Assembly (NCBI RefSeq): GCF_004005495.1 | Contig: NZ_RZYA01000029.1 | Coordinates: forward strand, 37,908-101,907 | DNA: 64,000 nucleotides | Direction: 5' to 3' | From: Streptomyces antnestii | Lineage (GTDB): Bacteria > Actinomycetota > Actinomycetes > Streptomycetales > Streptomycetaceae | Part shown: positions 15,679-23,481 of the stretch, piece after piece | Numbering within the stretch: the stretch's first letter is position 1 | Layout: each line of letters begins with the position of its first letter | Notes under the pieces: model-generated | What the model was told of the DNA's origin: nothing | The model's database searches: none | What the model saw: only the letters and a program-made list of their open reading frames with translations | Position numbers and translations under genes: made by a program

Positions 15679-17088
15679 TCAGCCTTCCCGGTGGGTCCGC
15701 GGCACCGCCACCGTCACGCGCAGCCCGTGCGGCTCGTGCGGGGCGTACGTGAGGGAGCCGCCGCCGGCGGCGAGCAGCACCCGTGAGATGGACAGGCCGA
15801 GGCCCGAGCCCTGCACGTTCTGATGGCCGGTGCTGCGCCAGAACCGGTCGCCGATCCGGGCGAGCTCGTCCTCGCGCAGGCCCGGTCCGCGGTCCGCGAC
15901 GACGATCTCGGTGGACTCTCCGTTGCGGGCGACGGACACCTTGACCTCCTCGCCGGCGGGCGTGAACTTCAGGGCGTTGTCGATCACCGCGTCGAGCGCG
16001 CTCGACAGCGCCACGGGGTCCGCCCACCCGGTGACCGCCGGGCAGTCCTCGGTCAGCCGTACGCCCTTCTCGTCGGCGACGGGCCGCCAGGCGCCCACGC
16101 GCTCGCTCACCAGCTCGCCGATGTCCGTGAGCCGCAGATCCGCCTCGGTGTGCTCGGCGAGGGCCAGGTCGAGCAGGTCGTCGAGGACCTGGGCGAGCCG
16201 CTTGCCCTCGGTGCGCACGGAGGCGATCTCCGCGTTCCCCTCGGGCAGCTCGAACGCCAGGAGTTCGATGCGCAGGAGCAGGGCGGCGAGCGGATTGCGC
16301 AGCTGGTGCGACGCGTCGGCGACGAAGGCGCGCTGCTGCTCCAGGACGTCCTCGACGTTGTCGGCCATCTCGTTGAACGACCGGGCCAGGCGCCTCAGTT
16401 CCGGCGGTCCGCCCGCCGAGGCGACCCGGGACTTGAGTCGTCCGGTGGCGATGTCGTGGGTGGTCGCGTCGAGAACGCGTACGGGCCGCAGGACCCAGCC
16501 CGTCAGGCGAAGCGCGGCGCCGACGGCCAGGAGCATCGCGGCGAACTCGCCCGCCGCGATGAGCAGCCAGCCCTGGAGCGTGCGGGAACGCATCCCGCCG
16601 GTGGGCGACTCGGTGACGACGACCGCGACGACGTCACCGTCGCTGATGACCGGTGACGCGACGACGAGCCGGCCGCCGCGCTGCCAGGGCCACACCTGGT
16701 GGGGGTCGTGGCTGCCGCGCGAGAACAGGGCCTCGTCGAAGGCCTCGCGCACGGCGCCGCCGCGGGGCAGCTGCCAGCCGTCGGGGGCGTGTCCCATGGG
16801 GTCGCTGTTGCGGTAGAAGACGCCCGCGCGGATCCCGTACACCTCGTAGTAGCGGGTGAGTTCGTTCTGGAGGGTCTGCTGGCGTTCGTCCGTGACGCGG
16901 ACCCGGGAACCCGTCGGGCGCTTCGTGACGAACTGGGCGAGCGCGGCGAAGCGTGCCGTGTCGTCGATGCGGTCGACGACGACCTTCTGCTGCTGGGCGG
17001 CCGCCACGCTCACGGCGAGCGGGAAGCCGAGCGCGAGCAGCACGCCCGCCATGAGGACGATGAGCAGAGGCAGGAGCCGGGCTCGCAC
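15679..17088 (-). CDS. gluK: Sensor histidine kinase GluK
   Basis: A 469-residue membrane histidine kinase. One helix lies at the N terminus (LLPLLIVLMAGVLLALGFPLA), then an extracytoplasmic sensor of about 140 residues, a second helix (LLIAAGEFAAMLLAVGAAL), a HAMP linker, the phospho-acceptor box FVADASHQLRNPLAAL, the N box VIDNALKFTP and the G1/G2 boxes DRGPGL and GSGLGLSI. The GTG start lies 9 bases after the stop of the response regulator gene, so they are co-transcribed. The pair is divergent from the glutamate importer genes, an order I recall for GluR-GluK in S. coelicolor, which senses glutamate and controls gluABCD. The assignment rests on that context. Confidence 0.88.
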   Translation of the reverse strand: MRARLLPLLIVLMAGVLLALGFPLAVSVAAAQQQKVVVDRIDDTARFAALAQFVTKRPTGSRVRVTDERQQTLQNELTRYYEVYGIRAGVFYRNSDPMGHAPDGWQLPRGGAVREAFDEALFSRGSHDPHQVWPWQRGGRLVVASPVISDGDVVAVVVTESPTGGMRSRTLQGWLLIAAGEFAAMLLAVGAALRLTGWVLRPVRVLDATTHDIATGRLKSRVASAGGPPELRRLARSFNEMADNVEDVLEQQRAFVADASHQLRNPLAALLLRIELLAFELPEGNAEIASVRTEGKRLAQVLDDLLDLALAEHTEADLRLTDIGELVSERVGAWRPVADEKGVRLTEDCPAVTGWADPVALSSALDAVIDNALKFTPAGEEVKVSVARNGESTEIVVADRGPGLREDELARIGDRFWRSTGHQNVQGSGLGLSISRVLLAAGGGSLTYAPHEPHGLRVTVAVPRTHREG

Positions 17089-17097
17089 CCGCGGCCT

Positions 17098-17784
17098 CTA
17101 GGCGGCCGGCGCGACGAGCCGGTACCCGACGCCGCGCACGGTCTCGATGAGGGCGGGCATGCGCAGCTTGGACCGCAGGGACGCCACGTGCACCTCGAGG
17201 GTGCGGCCCGTCCCCTCCCAACTGGTGCGCCAGACCTCGCTGATGATCTGCTCCCGGCGGAACACCACGCCGGGCCGCTGCGCGAGGAGCGCCAGGAGGT
17301 CGAACTCCTTGCGGGTCAGCTGGACGGCCGAGCCGTCGACGCTGACCTGCCGGGTGGGCAGTTCGATGCGCACGGGCCCCAGCCGCAGTCCGTCCTCGGC
17401 GGGCGTGACGCTCTCGTCGTGCACGCTGCGCCGGCTGACCGCGTGGATACGGGCGAGCAGCTCCCCGGTGTCGTACGGCTTCACCACGTAGTCGTCGGCG
17501 CCGAGGTTGAGGCCGTGGATGCGGGAGCGTACGTCCGCGCGTGCCGTCACCATGATCACGGGCGTCGACGTGCGCTTGCGGATCTTGCCGCACACCTCGT
17601 AGCCGTCCTGGTCGGGCAGGCCGAGATCGAGGAGGACGACACCGAAGGCGTCGGGCTCGGGGACGAGGGCGCGGAGCGCCTCCTCGCCGCTGCGGGCGTG
17701 CGCCACCACGAATCCGTGCCGCGCGAGGACCGCCGACAGAGCGGCGGCGACATGGTCGTCGTCCTCGACGAGAAGCAGTCTCAT
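17098..17784 (-). CDS. gluR: Response regulator GluR (OmpR/PhoB type)
   Basis: A 228-residue two-domain regulator. The receiver domain begins MRLLLVEDDDHV, with phospho-acceptor Asp in VVLLDLGLPDQDGYEV, the conserved Thr in VIMVTARAD and the Lys in DDYVVKPYD. The C-terminal winged helix contains LTRKEFDLLALLAQRPG and the recognition region GRTLEVHVASLRSKL. AAAGGAG lies 6 bases before the ATG. It is followed by gluK and is divergent from gluA. It is expected to bind the gluR-gluA intergenic region; the perfect inverted repeat at 17955-17988 is the best visible candidate site. Confidence 0.9.
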   Translation of the reverse strand: MRLLLVEDDDHVAAALSAVLARHGFVVAHARSGEEALRALVPEPDAFGVVLLDLGLPDQDGYEVCGKIRKRTSTPVIMVTARADVRSRIHGLNLGADDYVVKPYDTGELLARIHAVSRRSVHDESVTPAEDGLRLGPVRIELPTRQVSVDGSAVQLTRKEFDLLALLAQRPGVVFRREQIISEVWRTSWEGTGRTLEVHVASLRSKLRMPALIETVRGVGYRLVAPAA

Positions 17785-18022
17785 CCGGGCTCCTTTCTGA
17801 AGCGCACCTGGGCATCCACTCCGAAACATAAGGACGCCGTCAAGAGCGTTCCGGTTACCGAAGCCTTCCGTTATCCAGCCGGTACGCGCGAGGCCACCTG
17901 CCTCACGCATCGTGTCGGCCCGCAGCCGGATCGTTATGCTCAAGTTCCGCTCAGATGTAATGACGCTGGTCGTACCGCGTCATTACATTCCTCCCAACCG
18001 AGGAGGATGGAGCAAGACCCCG
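17785..18022. promoter_or_regulatory. gluR-gluA divergent promoter region
   Basis: A 238-base non-coding interval between the divergent starts of gluR and gluA. It is less GC-rich than the surrounding genes near gluA and contains the inverted repeat listed separately. An AGGAGG at 18001-18006 lies 16 bases before the gluA ATG, farther than usual. No in-frame start codon lies between them, so either gluA initiation is weak or RNA folding brings the two together. Confidence 0.7.
17955..17988. promoter_or_regulatory. Perfect inverted repeat upstream of gluA (candidate GluR operator)
   Basis: Twelve-base arms ATGTAATGACGC (17955-17966) and GCGTCATTACAT (17977-17988) with a 10-base spacer. It ends 34 bases before the gluA start and just before AGGAGG. 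It can be a protein-binding site for GluR, or an RNA hairpin in the gluA leader that influences translation. Confidence 0.7.
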
Positions 18023-18799
18023 ATGACCGATGTATCGGTGACCAAGGACGCCATTCCCGCGGCCGACGAGCTGGTCGTGCTGAACCAAGTCAACAAGCAC
18101 TTCGGCGCGCTGCACGTGCTCCAGGACATCGACCTGACCATCGCGCGTGGTGAGGTCGTCGTCGTCATCGGACCCTCGGGTTCCGGCAAGTCGACGCTGT
18201 GCCGCACGATCAACCGCCTGGAGACCGTCGACACGGGTGCGATCACGATCGACGGCAAGCCGCTGCCCCAGGAGGGCAGGGAGCTGGCCCGCCTCCGCGC
18301 GGACGTGGGCATGGTCTTCCAGTCCTTCAACCTCTTCGCGCACAAGACCGTGCTCGAGAACGTGATGCTGGGCCAGATCAAGGTCCGCAAGGCCGACAAG
18401 AAGGTGGCCGAGGACAAGGCGCGCGCCCTGCTCGACCGGGTGGGCGTCGGCACGCAGGCGGACAAGTACCCCGCGCAGCTCTCCGGCGGGCAGCAGCAAC
18501 GCGTCGCGATCGCACGGGCGTTGGCGATGGACCCCAAGGTCATGCTCTTCGACGAGCCGACGTCGGCTCTCGACCCGGAGATGATCAACGAGGTCCTGGA
18601 GGTCATGCAGCAGCTCGCCCGCGACGGCATGACGATGATCGTCGTGACGCACGAGATGGGCTTCGCGCGCTCGGCGGCCAACCGTGTGGTCTTCATGGCG
18701 GACGGCCGGATCGTCGAAGAGGCCACCCCCGACCAGTTCTTCAGCAACCCGCGCAGCGACCGGGCCAAGGACTTCCTGTCGAAGATCCTGCACCACTGA
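18023..18799 (+). CDS. gluA: Glutamate ABC importer, ATP-binding protein GluA
   Basis: A 258-residue polar-amino-acid-type ABC ATPase. The Walker A motif is GPSGSGKST, the Q-loop segment GMVFQSFNLF, the signature LSGGQQQRVAIARAL, Walker B VMLFDEPTSALDPE, and the switch His is in VVTHEMGF. It powers uptake through GluC/GluD. The first 15 or so residues before the conserved VVLNQVNKHFG are variable, so the exact start (ATG 18023) is not certain. It is the first gene of gluABCD and divergent from gluR-gluK. Spacing to gluB is 105 bases, unusually long inside an operon, and that gap holds phased repeats. Confidence 0.95.
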   Translation: MTDVSVTKDAIPAADELVVLNQVNKHFGALHVLQDIDLTIARGEVVVVIGPSGSGKSTLCRTINRLETVDTGAITIDGKPLPQEGRELARLRADVGMVFQSFNLFAHKTVLENVMLGQIKVRKADKKVAEDKARALLDRVGVGTQADKYPAQLSGGQQQRVAIARALAMDPKVMLFDEPTSALDPEMINEVLEVMQQLARDGMTMIVVTHEMGFARSAANRVVFMADGRIVEEATPDQFFSNPRSDRAKDFLSKILHH

Positions 18800-18831
18800 C
18801 CCGGGACGCACCGGCGTCCGACTTTTTCACG

Positions 18832-18888
18832 GCCGAACTCTGCCGAACTTTTGCCGAATTCAGCCGAGATCTGCCGAAATCTGCCGAA
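18832..18888 (+). repeat. Six helically phased GCCGAA direct repeats before gluB
   Basis: GCCGAA or GCCGAG begins at 18832, 18842, 18853, 18863, 18873 and 18883: spacings of 10, 11, 10, 10 and 10 bases, one turn of B-DNA. Flanking bases are mostly TCT, so the unit is close to TCTGCCGAAA/C. The last unit ends 3 bases before the gluB Shine-Dalgarno. The region is non-coding. Confidence 0.9.
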
Positions 18889-18904
18889 CCGAAGGATGTT
18901 CACC

Positions 18905-19825
18905 ATGAAGCTCCGCAAGTCCGCCGCCGTCGCGGCCACCGTCGCCGTGCTCGCGCTGACCGCCACCGCGTGCGGCGGCTCCACCGGCAACGCCGGTGAC
19001 AAGCCCGCCGGCGGCGCCGGCGGCAAGGACCAGCCGAAGCTGCCCACGTACACCGTCGCCTCGGGTGTGAAGCTGGACTCCGCGACGCTGAAGCGCGCGC
19101 AGAAGGCCGGCAAGCTCGTCATCGGCGCGAAGAACGACCAGCCGTTCCTGGGCTTCCAGGACACCGACGGCAAGCGCTCGGGCTTCGACATCGAGATCGC
19201 CAAGATGGTCGCGGCCGACCTCGGCTTCAAGCCCGACCAGATCGAGTTCAAGACGGTCGACTCGAACGTCCGCGAGACGACGATCTCCAAGGGCGAGGTC
19301 GACCTCTACGTCGGCACGTACACGATCAACGACGAGCGCAAGAAGCAGGTCGGCTTCGCCGGTCCTTACTTCATGGCCGGCGCCGACCTCCTCGTCCGCA
19401 GCGACGAGAAGGGCATCACGGGCCCCGACTCCCTCAAGGGCAAGACGGTCTGCTCCATCAAGGGCTCGACCCCGCTCCAGGAGATCAAGAAGCCCAAGTA
19501 CGGCGCCAAGACCGTCGAGCTGTCCAAGTACTCCGAGTGTGTGCAGCAGCTCCTCAACAACGAGGTCGACGCCGTCACCACCGACGACGCGATCCTCAAG
19601 GGCTACGCGGCCCAGCGCCCGACCAAGCTGAAGGTCGTCGGCCAGCCGTTCACCAAGGAGCCCTACGGCGTCGGCATGAACAAGGACGACAAGGCCCTGC
19701 GCGACGCGGTCTCGAACGCCATCGAGGCGCACGAGAAGAACGGCGACTACAAGAAGGCGTACGACGCGACGCTCGGCCTGTCCAAGTCCGCGTACACCGC
19801 CCCGCCGGCCCTCGAGCGCTACTGA
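18905..19825 (+). CDS. gluB: Glutamate-binding lipoprotein GluB
   Basis: A 306-residue extracellular solute-binding protein of family 3. Residues 1-22 form a lipoprotein signal peptide ending TATAC, with lipidation expected on C23, followed by a Gly/Lys-rich linker. Family motifs include LVIGAKNDQPFLGFQD, GFDIEIAKMVAADLG and YTINDERKKQVGFAGPYF. The ATG at 18905 is chosen over one at 18896 because GAAGG lies 9 bases upstream of it and overlaps the other. It captures glutamate outside the membrane and delivers it to GluC/GluD. It has its own repeat-bearing upstream region and a downstream hairpin, consistent with a binding protein made in excess over the permease. Confidence 0.95.
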   Translation: MKLRKSAAVAATVAVLALTATACGGSTGNAGDKPAGGAGGKDQPKLPTYTVASGVKLDSATLKRAQKAGKLVIGAKNDQPFLGFQDTDGKRSGFDIEIAKMVAADLGFKPDQIEFKTVDSNVRETTISKGEVDLYVGTYTINDERKKQVGFAGPYFMAGADLLVRSDEKGITGPDSLKGKTVCSIKGSTPLQEIKKPKYGAKTVELSKYSECVQQLLNNEVDAVTTDDAILKGYAAQRPTKLKVVGQPFTKEPYGVGMNKDDKALRDAVSNAIEAHEKNGDYKKAYDATLGLSKSAYTAPPALERY

Positions 19826-19832
19826 CGCGCTG

Positions 19833-19858
19833 ACGAAGGGGGCCCCGGTCCCCTTCGT
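19833..19858 (+). promoter_or_regulatory. Hairpin between gluB and gluC
   Basis: A perfect 9-bp stem (19833-19841 with 19850-19858) and an 8-base loop, 7 bases after the gluB stop. There is no U tract. It could be a partial terminator or a 3' stabiliser that lets gluB mRNA outlast the permease part of the transcript. Confidence 0.7.
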
Positions 19859-19960
19859 ACGACCCCTCGGCCGTGAGCCGTCCGCCACGGGCGCACCCGC
19901 ACAGGGCGCCCGTGGCGCGGCCCGCGCCGCCTGTCCGCCGCCGCCCACGAGGACATCCCC

Positions 19961-20608
19961 GTGAACGTATTGCTCGACCATCTCGCGGAATTCCGCGAGG
20001 GGTTCATAGGCACCGTCCTGCTGACCCTGGCCAGCGGGCTCCTCGCGATGGTCCTGGGTGTCATCATCGCCGGGTTCCGTGCCTCCCCCGTGCCCCCGCT
20101 GCGCTTCTTCGGCACCGCCTGGGTCACGCTCTTCAGGAACACCCCGCTGACCGTGCTCTTCCTTGTGGCGTGGTTCGTCGTCCCGGTGATCTTCATGCCG
20201 GGCATGAGCCCGTGGGTCAAGGCCCTCATCGCGCTCGCCTGCTACACGTCGGCGTTCGTGTGCGAGGCCGTCAGGTCCGGCATCAGCACGGTGCCGCTCG
20301 GGCAGGCCGAGGCCGCGCGGTCGATCGGGATGAGCTTCTTCCAGACCCTGCGCCTGATCATCCTTCCGCAGGCCACCCGGACCGTCCTGCCTCCGCTCAG
20401 CTCGATCTTCATCGCGCTCACGAAGAACTCGGCGATCGCGGGCGCCTTCAGCGTCACCGAGCTGTTCGGTGTGCAGAAGCTCCTCAGCGACCAGGGCTTC
20501 CCCATCGCCTGGATCTTCCTCTGGGTGGCGCTCGGCTACCTGGTCATCACCTTCACCATCAGCGGCCTCTTCCGGCTGCTCGAGCGGCGCATGGGGGTCG
20601 CACGATGA
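19961..20608 (+). CDS. gluC: Glutamate ABC importer permease GluC
   Basis: A 215-residue inner-membrane permease of the His/Glu/Gln/Arg/opine family. The N-terminal helix region LLTLASGLLAMVLGVIIAG is followed by the TLFRNTPLTVLFLVAWF block. The cytoplasmic EAA loop, which docks the ATPase, reads AARSIGMSFFQTLRLIILPQ. The GTG start has AGGA upstream, and a 135-base gap with a hairpin separates it from gluB. It forms the heterodimeric channel with GluD, whose start overlaps its stop. Confidence 0.95.
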   Translation: MNVLLDHLAEFREGFIGTVLLTLASGLLAMVLGVIIAGFRASPVPPLRFFGTAWVTLFRNTPLTVLFLVAWFVVPVIFMPGMSPWVKALIALACYTSAFVCEAVRSGISTVPLGQAEAARSIGMSFFQTLRLIILPQATRTVLPPLSSIFIALTKNSAIAGAFSVTELFGVQKLLSDQGFPIAWIFLWVALGYLVITFTISGLFRLLERRMGVAR

Positions 20609-21492
20609 GTTCGAGCGTCCTGTACGACGCGCCGGGCCCCAAGGCCCGCGTACGCAACCGCATCTACACGGTCGCCGGCTCCCTTGCCGTGCTCGGCCTG
20701 GTCGCGTTCACCCTCTACCGGATGAACGCCAAGGGCCAGCTGGAGCCCGAGGTCTGGAACATCTTCAACAACGCCGGCGTGCGGACCAGCATCCGCGACG
20801 GCGTGCTCACCACCCTGAAGGTGTTCGCCGTCGCCGGCGTGCTCTCCCTGGTGCTCGGCCTGCTCCTCGCCGTCGCGCGCCTCTCGGAGCACAAGGCGGT
20901 CAGCTGGCTCGCCACGGGCTTCATCGAGCTGTTCCGCGCGATCCCGCTGCTGATCACGATCTACGCCCTGTGGGTCCTGTTCCTGACCTACAAGTCCGAC
21001 CTCGGTGTCATCGGCGACAACACCGCCTTCTGGGCCCTCGTCATCGGTCTGACCGTCTACAACGGCTGTGTGCAGGCCGAGGTGATCCGGGCTGGCGTCA
21101 ACGCCGTGCCGCGCGGACAGGTGGAAGCCGCGTACGCCATCGGACTGCGCAAGTCCCAGGTCATGACCATGCTGCTGCTGCCGCAGGCCGTGCGCTCCAT
21201 GCTGCCGACGATGATCAGCCAGCTGGTGGTCACCCTCAAGGACACCTCGCTCGGCTACATCATCACGTACGACGAGCTGCTGTTCGCGGCCCGCACGATG
21301 GCCAACAACATCATCGTCAACGGCGAGAACCCGATCACCGCGGTGGTCATCGTCGTCGGTGCCATCTATGTGGCGCTGTGCCTGGCCCTGGCCGGGCTCG
21401 CCACGTGGATCGAGAAGCGCGGCCGGCGCGCGAAGACCGGCATCGCGGTGGCCGCCGCCACCGAGCCCGCCCTCGCCGAAGCGGCCGACTGA
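20605..21492 (+). CDS. gluD: Glutamate ABC importer permease GluD
   Basis: A 295-residue permease, longer than GluC because of an N-terminal extension and helix (RNRIYTVAGSLAVLGLVAF) and a charged C-terminal tail. The conserved permease block is TGFIELFRAIPLLITIYALW, and the EAA loop is AAYAIGLRKSQVMTMLLLPQ. The ATG overlaps the gluC stop (ATGA), so the subunits are made in step. It is the last gene of the operon, followed by a strong terminator at 21528-21561. Confidence 0.95.
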   Translation: MSSSVLYDAPGPKARVRNRIYTVAGSLAVLGLVAFTLYRMNAKGQLEPEVWNIFNNAGVRTSIRDGVLTTLKVFAVAGVLSLVLGLLLAVARLSEHKAVSWLATGFIELFRAIPLLITIYALWVLFLTYKSDLGVIGDNTAFWALVIGLTVYNGCVQAEVIRAGVNAVPRGQVEAAYAIGLRKSQVMTMLLLPQAVRSMLPTMISQLVVTLKDTSLGYIITYDELLFAARTMANNIIVNGENPITAVVIVVGAIYVALCLALAGLATWIEKRGRRAKTGIAVAAATEPALAEAAD

Positions 21493-21527
21493 ACGGCCAC
21501 GCAGAAGAACTGACGAGATGTGAGCGA

Positions 21528-21561
21528 ACGGAGGCAGTGGCGTGATCGCCACTGCCTCCGT
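21528..21561 (+). terminator. Terminator of gluABCD
   Basis: A perfect 15-bp stem (21528-21542 with 21547-21561) and a 4-base TGAT loop, 36 bases after the gluD stop. Confidence 0.9.
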
Positions 21562-21677
21562 CACTTGACGCAAGCACCCGCAATGGGTTGCATACGTTCT
21601 GTGATCGCGCACCCCGCTCCAACTGCCCTTTCCTGTACACCTCCCACAGCACTCCCCGGGGCAGGAGGAGCCGCGCC

Positions 21678-23285
21678 GTGGACCCGGTGATCGTCGTCGG
21701 CGCCGGCCCCGTCGGGCTCACGCTCTCCCTCGCACTCGCCCGCCACGGCGTCCCCTCCGTCGTGCTCGACGAGGGCCCCGGCAAGGACGAACAGCGCCCC
21801 GCGCGGACGGTGATCCTCCGCGAGGACACCGCCGCCCTCGTCGAACGGCTCGCCCGGACGCCGTTCGACGCGACCGGCGCCCGCTGGACCGGCTGGCGCT
21901 CGCTGCGCCGCAAACAGGTGATGCGTGAGCTCACCTTCGGTGACCAGCTGCCGTCACCGCTGCACCTGGCCCAGCACGAGCTGACGGGCGCCCTGCGGCA
22001 GGCCGTCGACTCCGAACGCCTCGTCAAGGTCGCCGTCAACAGCCGCCTCGACTCGATCGAGCAGGAGAGCGCGGGACTGACCGCGCACACCCGCGGCCCG
22101 AAGGGCACCTGGTGGCGCGGCAGCTTCCTGGTGGGCTGCGACGGCCCGCGCTCCACGGTCCGCAAACTCCTCGACATCCGCTTCCCCGGGCGCACCGCCG
22201 TCGAACGGCACGCCGTCGCCGCGCTGCGCACGGAACTCCCGTGGCCCGGCGAGGCGTTGCTCCATCGGAGCCTTCCGTGGCGGACCTCGGGCCCGTCCGG
22301 CGGGGAGGTGGTCGGCCGCCCACTCGCCGACGGGGTCTGGCGCCTCGACTGGCTGCTGCCGCCCCGCAGCGAGCTGGTCACGCCCGACATCCTGGTGACC
22401 CGCATCAGGGAGACCCTGGCCGGCTGGTCCGGCGGCTCGACACCGCCGTACGAACTGCTCGACACGGGCGTCCACACCGTGCACCACCGCCTCGCTCGGA
22501 GGTGGCGGGCAGGCAGGGTCTTCCTCGCCGGTGACGCCGCGCACCTGCTCGGCGCGCTCGGCACCCAGAGCCTCGACGAGGGCCTGCGGGACGCGGACAA
22601 CCTCGCCTGGAAACTGGCCGTCGCCTGGCACGAAGGGCCGCACGAGGCGCTCCTCGACAGCTATCAGACCGAGCGCCGCGCGGTCGTCGCCGGGCGGCTG
22701 CGCGCCGCCGACCAGGCGCTGCCGATACTGCGCGGCGGCAAAGGCCTGCGCTCCTACGTCGCGGGATCCACGCGCGGCCACGACGTGCTGCTCACGGACG
22801 GTCATCTGGGGCACGGGGCGCTGGGGGCCCCGGGCTCGTACGAGGACTCGCCCCTCGCTCCTGAGCCCGTCGAGGCCGAGGTCGGCGTGGGCACGGCGCC
22901 GGGCGCGCCCGTCCGGGACGTGCGGGTCACGGCCCCCGACGGATCCTTCGTCCGGCTGCGGGACCGGCTCGGCCTCGGACATCTGCTCGTCGTCCTGATC
23001 GCGCCCGGCACGGGTGTGTGGGAGCGGCGGCACTGGGTGAAGGCCGGGGTCATGCCCCGGCTCGCGGCCGCCGTCGCGGCCCTGCCGCACGAGGCGGAGC
23101 TGCTGGTCGCGGAGAGTTATCCCGGCGCCCCGGCACACTCCGTACTCCTTGTCCGGCCGGACGGGCACCTGGTCACGGCCCTCGGCGGGGTGCGTCCCGC
23201 CGAGCTGTACGCGGCCGCGCAGGCCGCCCTCGGAGGGCCCGCCGAGAGCGGCGCGAAGGCCGGGAGCGGCGCCAGAACCAGTTGA
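21678..23285 (+). CDS. FAD-dependent aromatic monooxygenase (PheA/TfdB-type)
   Basis: A 535-residue flavoprotein hydroxylase. The N-terminal Rossmann motif VIVVGAGPVGLTLSLAL binds FAD. A DG motif lies in LVGCDGPRSTVRKLL, and the late FAD contact is FLAGDAAHLLGALGTQSLDEG, which departs from the usual GDAAHxxPPxGGxGxN pattern. The C-terminal 150 or so residues look like the thioredoxin-like domain of phenol-hydroxylase relatives. The GTG at 21678 is chosen because GGAGGAG lies 9 bases upstream and the protein then begins directly at the FAD motif. It stands alone between gluD and the cysteine dioxygenase unit. Substrate unknown; a role in the polyketide pathway is possible but unsupported by position. 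Confidence 0.9.
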   Translation: MDPVIVVGAGPVGLTLSLALARHGVPSVVLDEGPGKDEQRPARTVILREDTAALVERLARTPFDATGARWTGWRSLRRKQVMRELTFGDQLPSPLHLAQHELTGALRQAVDSERLVKVAVNSRLDSIEQESAGLTAHTRGPKGTWWRGSFLVGCDGPRSTVRKLLDIRFPGRTAVERHAVAALRTELPWPGEALLHRSLPWRTSGPSGGEVVGRPLADGVWRLDWLLPPRSELVTPDILVTRIRETLAGWSGGSTPPYELLDTGVHTVHHRLARRWRAGRVFLAGDAAHLLGALGTQSLDEGLRDADNLAWKLAVAWHEGPHEALLDSYQTERRAVVAGRLRAADQALPILRGGKGLRSYVAGSTRGHDVLLTDGHLGHGALGAPGSYEDSPLAPEPVEAEVGVGTAPGAPVRDVRVTAPDGSFVRLRDRLGLGHLLVVLIAPGTGVWERRHWVKAGVMPRLAAAVAALPHEAELLVAESYPGAPAHSVLLVRPDGHLVTALGGVRPAELYAAAQAALGGPAESGAKAGSGARTS

Positions 23286-23310
23286 CCGGCCCCCTCCGCC
23301 ATGGTGTACT
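23282..23310 (+). promoter_or_regulatory. Putative promoter of the leader peptide-cysteine dioxygenase unit
   Basis: TTGACC (23282-23287), a 17-base spacer, then TGTACT (23305-23310). The -35 hexamer overlaps the stop codon of the monooxygenase. A start about 7 bases past the -10 would fall on the GTG at 23318, so the transcript may be leaderless. Confidence 0.55.
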
Positions 23311-23317
23311 CCGGATC

Positions 23318-23404
23318 GTGACCGACACCGATGTGCGCCTGTGGCGGAGGGTCCATATGGACCTCGTCCGCTATGCGGGCTGCACGTGTCGCCCGTCCTG
23401 CTGA
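23318..23404 (+). CDS. Cysteine-rich leader peptide upstream of cysteine dioxygenase
   Basis: A 28-residue frame beginning VTDTDVRLWRR, then VHMDLVRYAGC and ending TCRPSC, with cysteines at 22, 24 and 28. It matches the style of actinobacterial leader peptides that carry an R-x-H-x-DL-x-R core followed by cysteine codons. Cys-rich leader ORFs are established in mycobacteria as cysteine-responsive attenuators. It ends 77 bases before the cysteine dioxygenase start, a suitable place for alternative RNA folds. The start could be GTG 23318, leaderless from the promoter above, or the internal ATG at 23357, which would give 15 residues. Low tRNA-Cys charging at the terminal Cys codons would report cysteine supply. 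Confidence 0.65.
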   Translation: MTDTDVRLWRRVHMDLVRYAGCTCRPSC

Positions 23405-23481
23405 ATTCGCCTCCTCCCCCTGCGCGCCCCCGTTCACCACGGCTGCCGGCGCGCTCTCCGCGAACCTTCAGGACGGTATCC

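Noticed and set aside
18007..18023. An ATG right after AGGAGG upstream of gluA
   Set aside because: It is out of frame with gluA and has zero spacing from the Shine-Dalgarno, so it is unlikely to initiate.
23405..23481. A specific terminator/antiterminator pair after the leader peptide
   Set aside because: GC-rich complementary patches exist (GCGCGC blocks), but no clear mutually exclusive hairpins could be established by eye, so only the leader and promoter are annotated.
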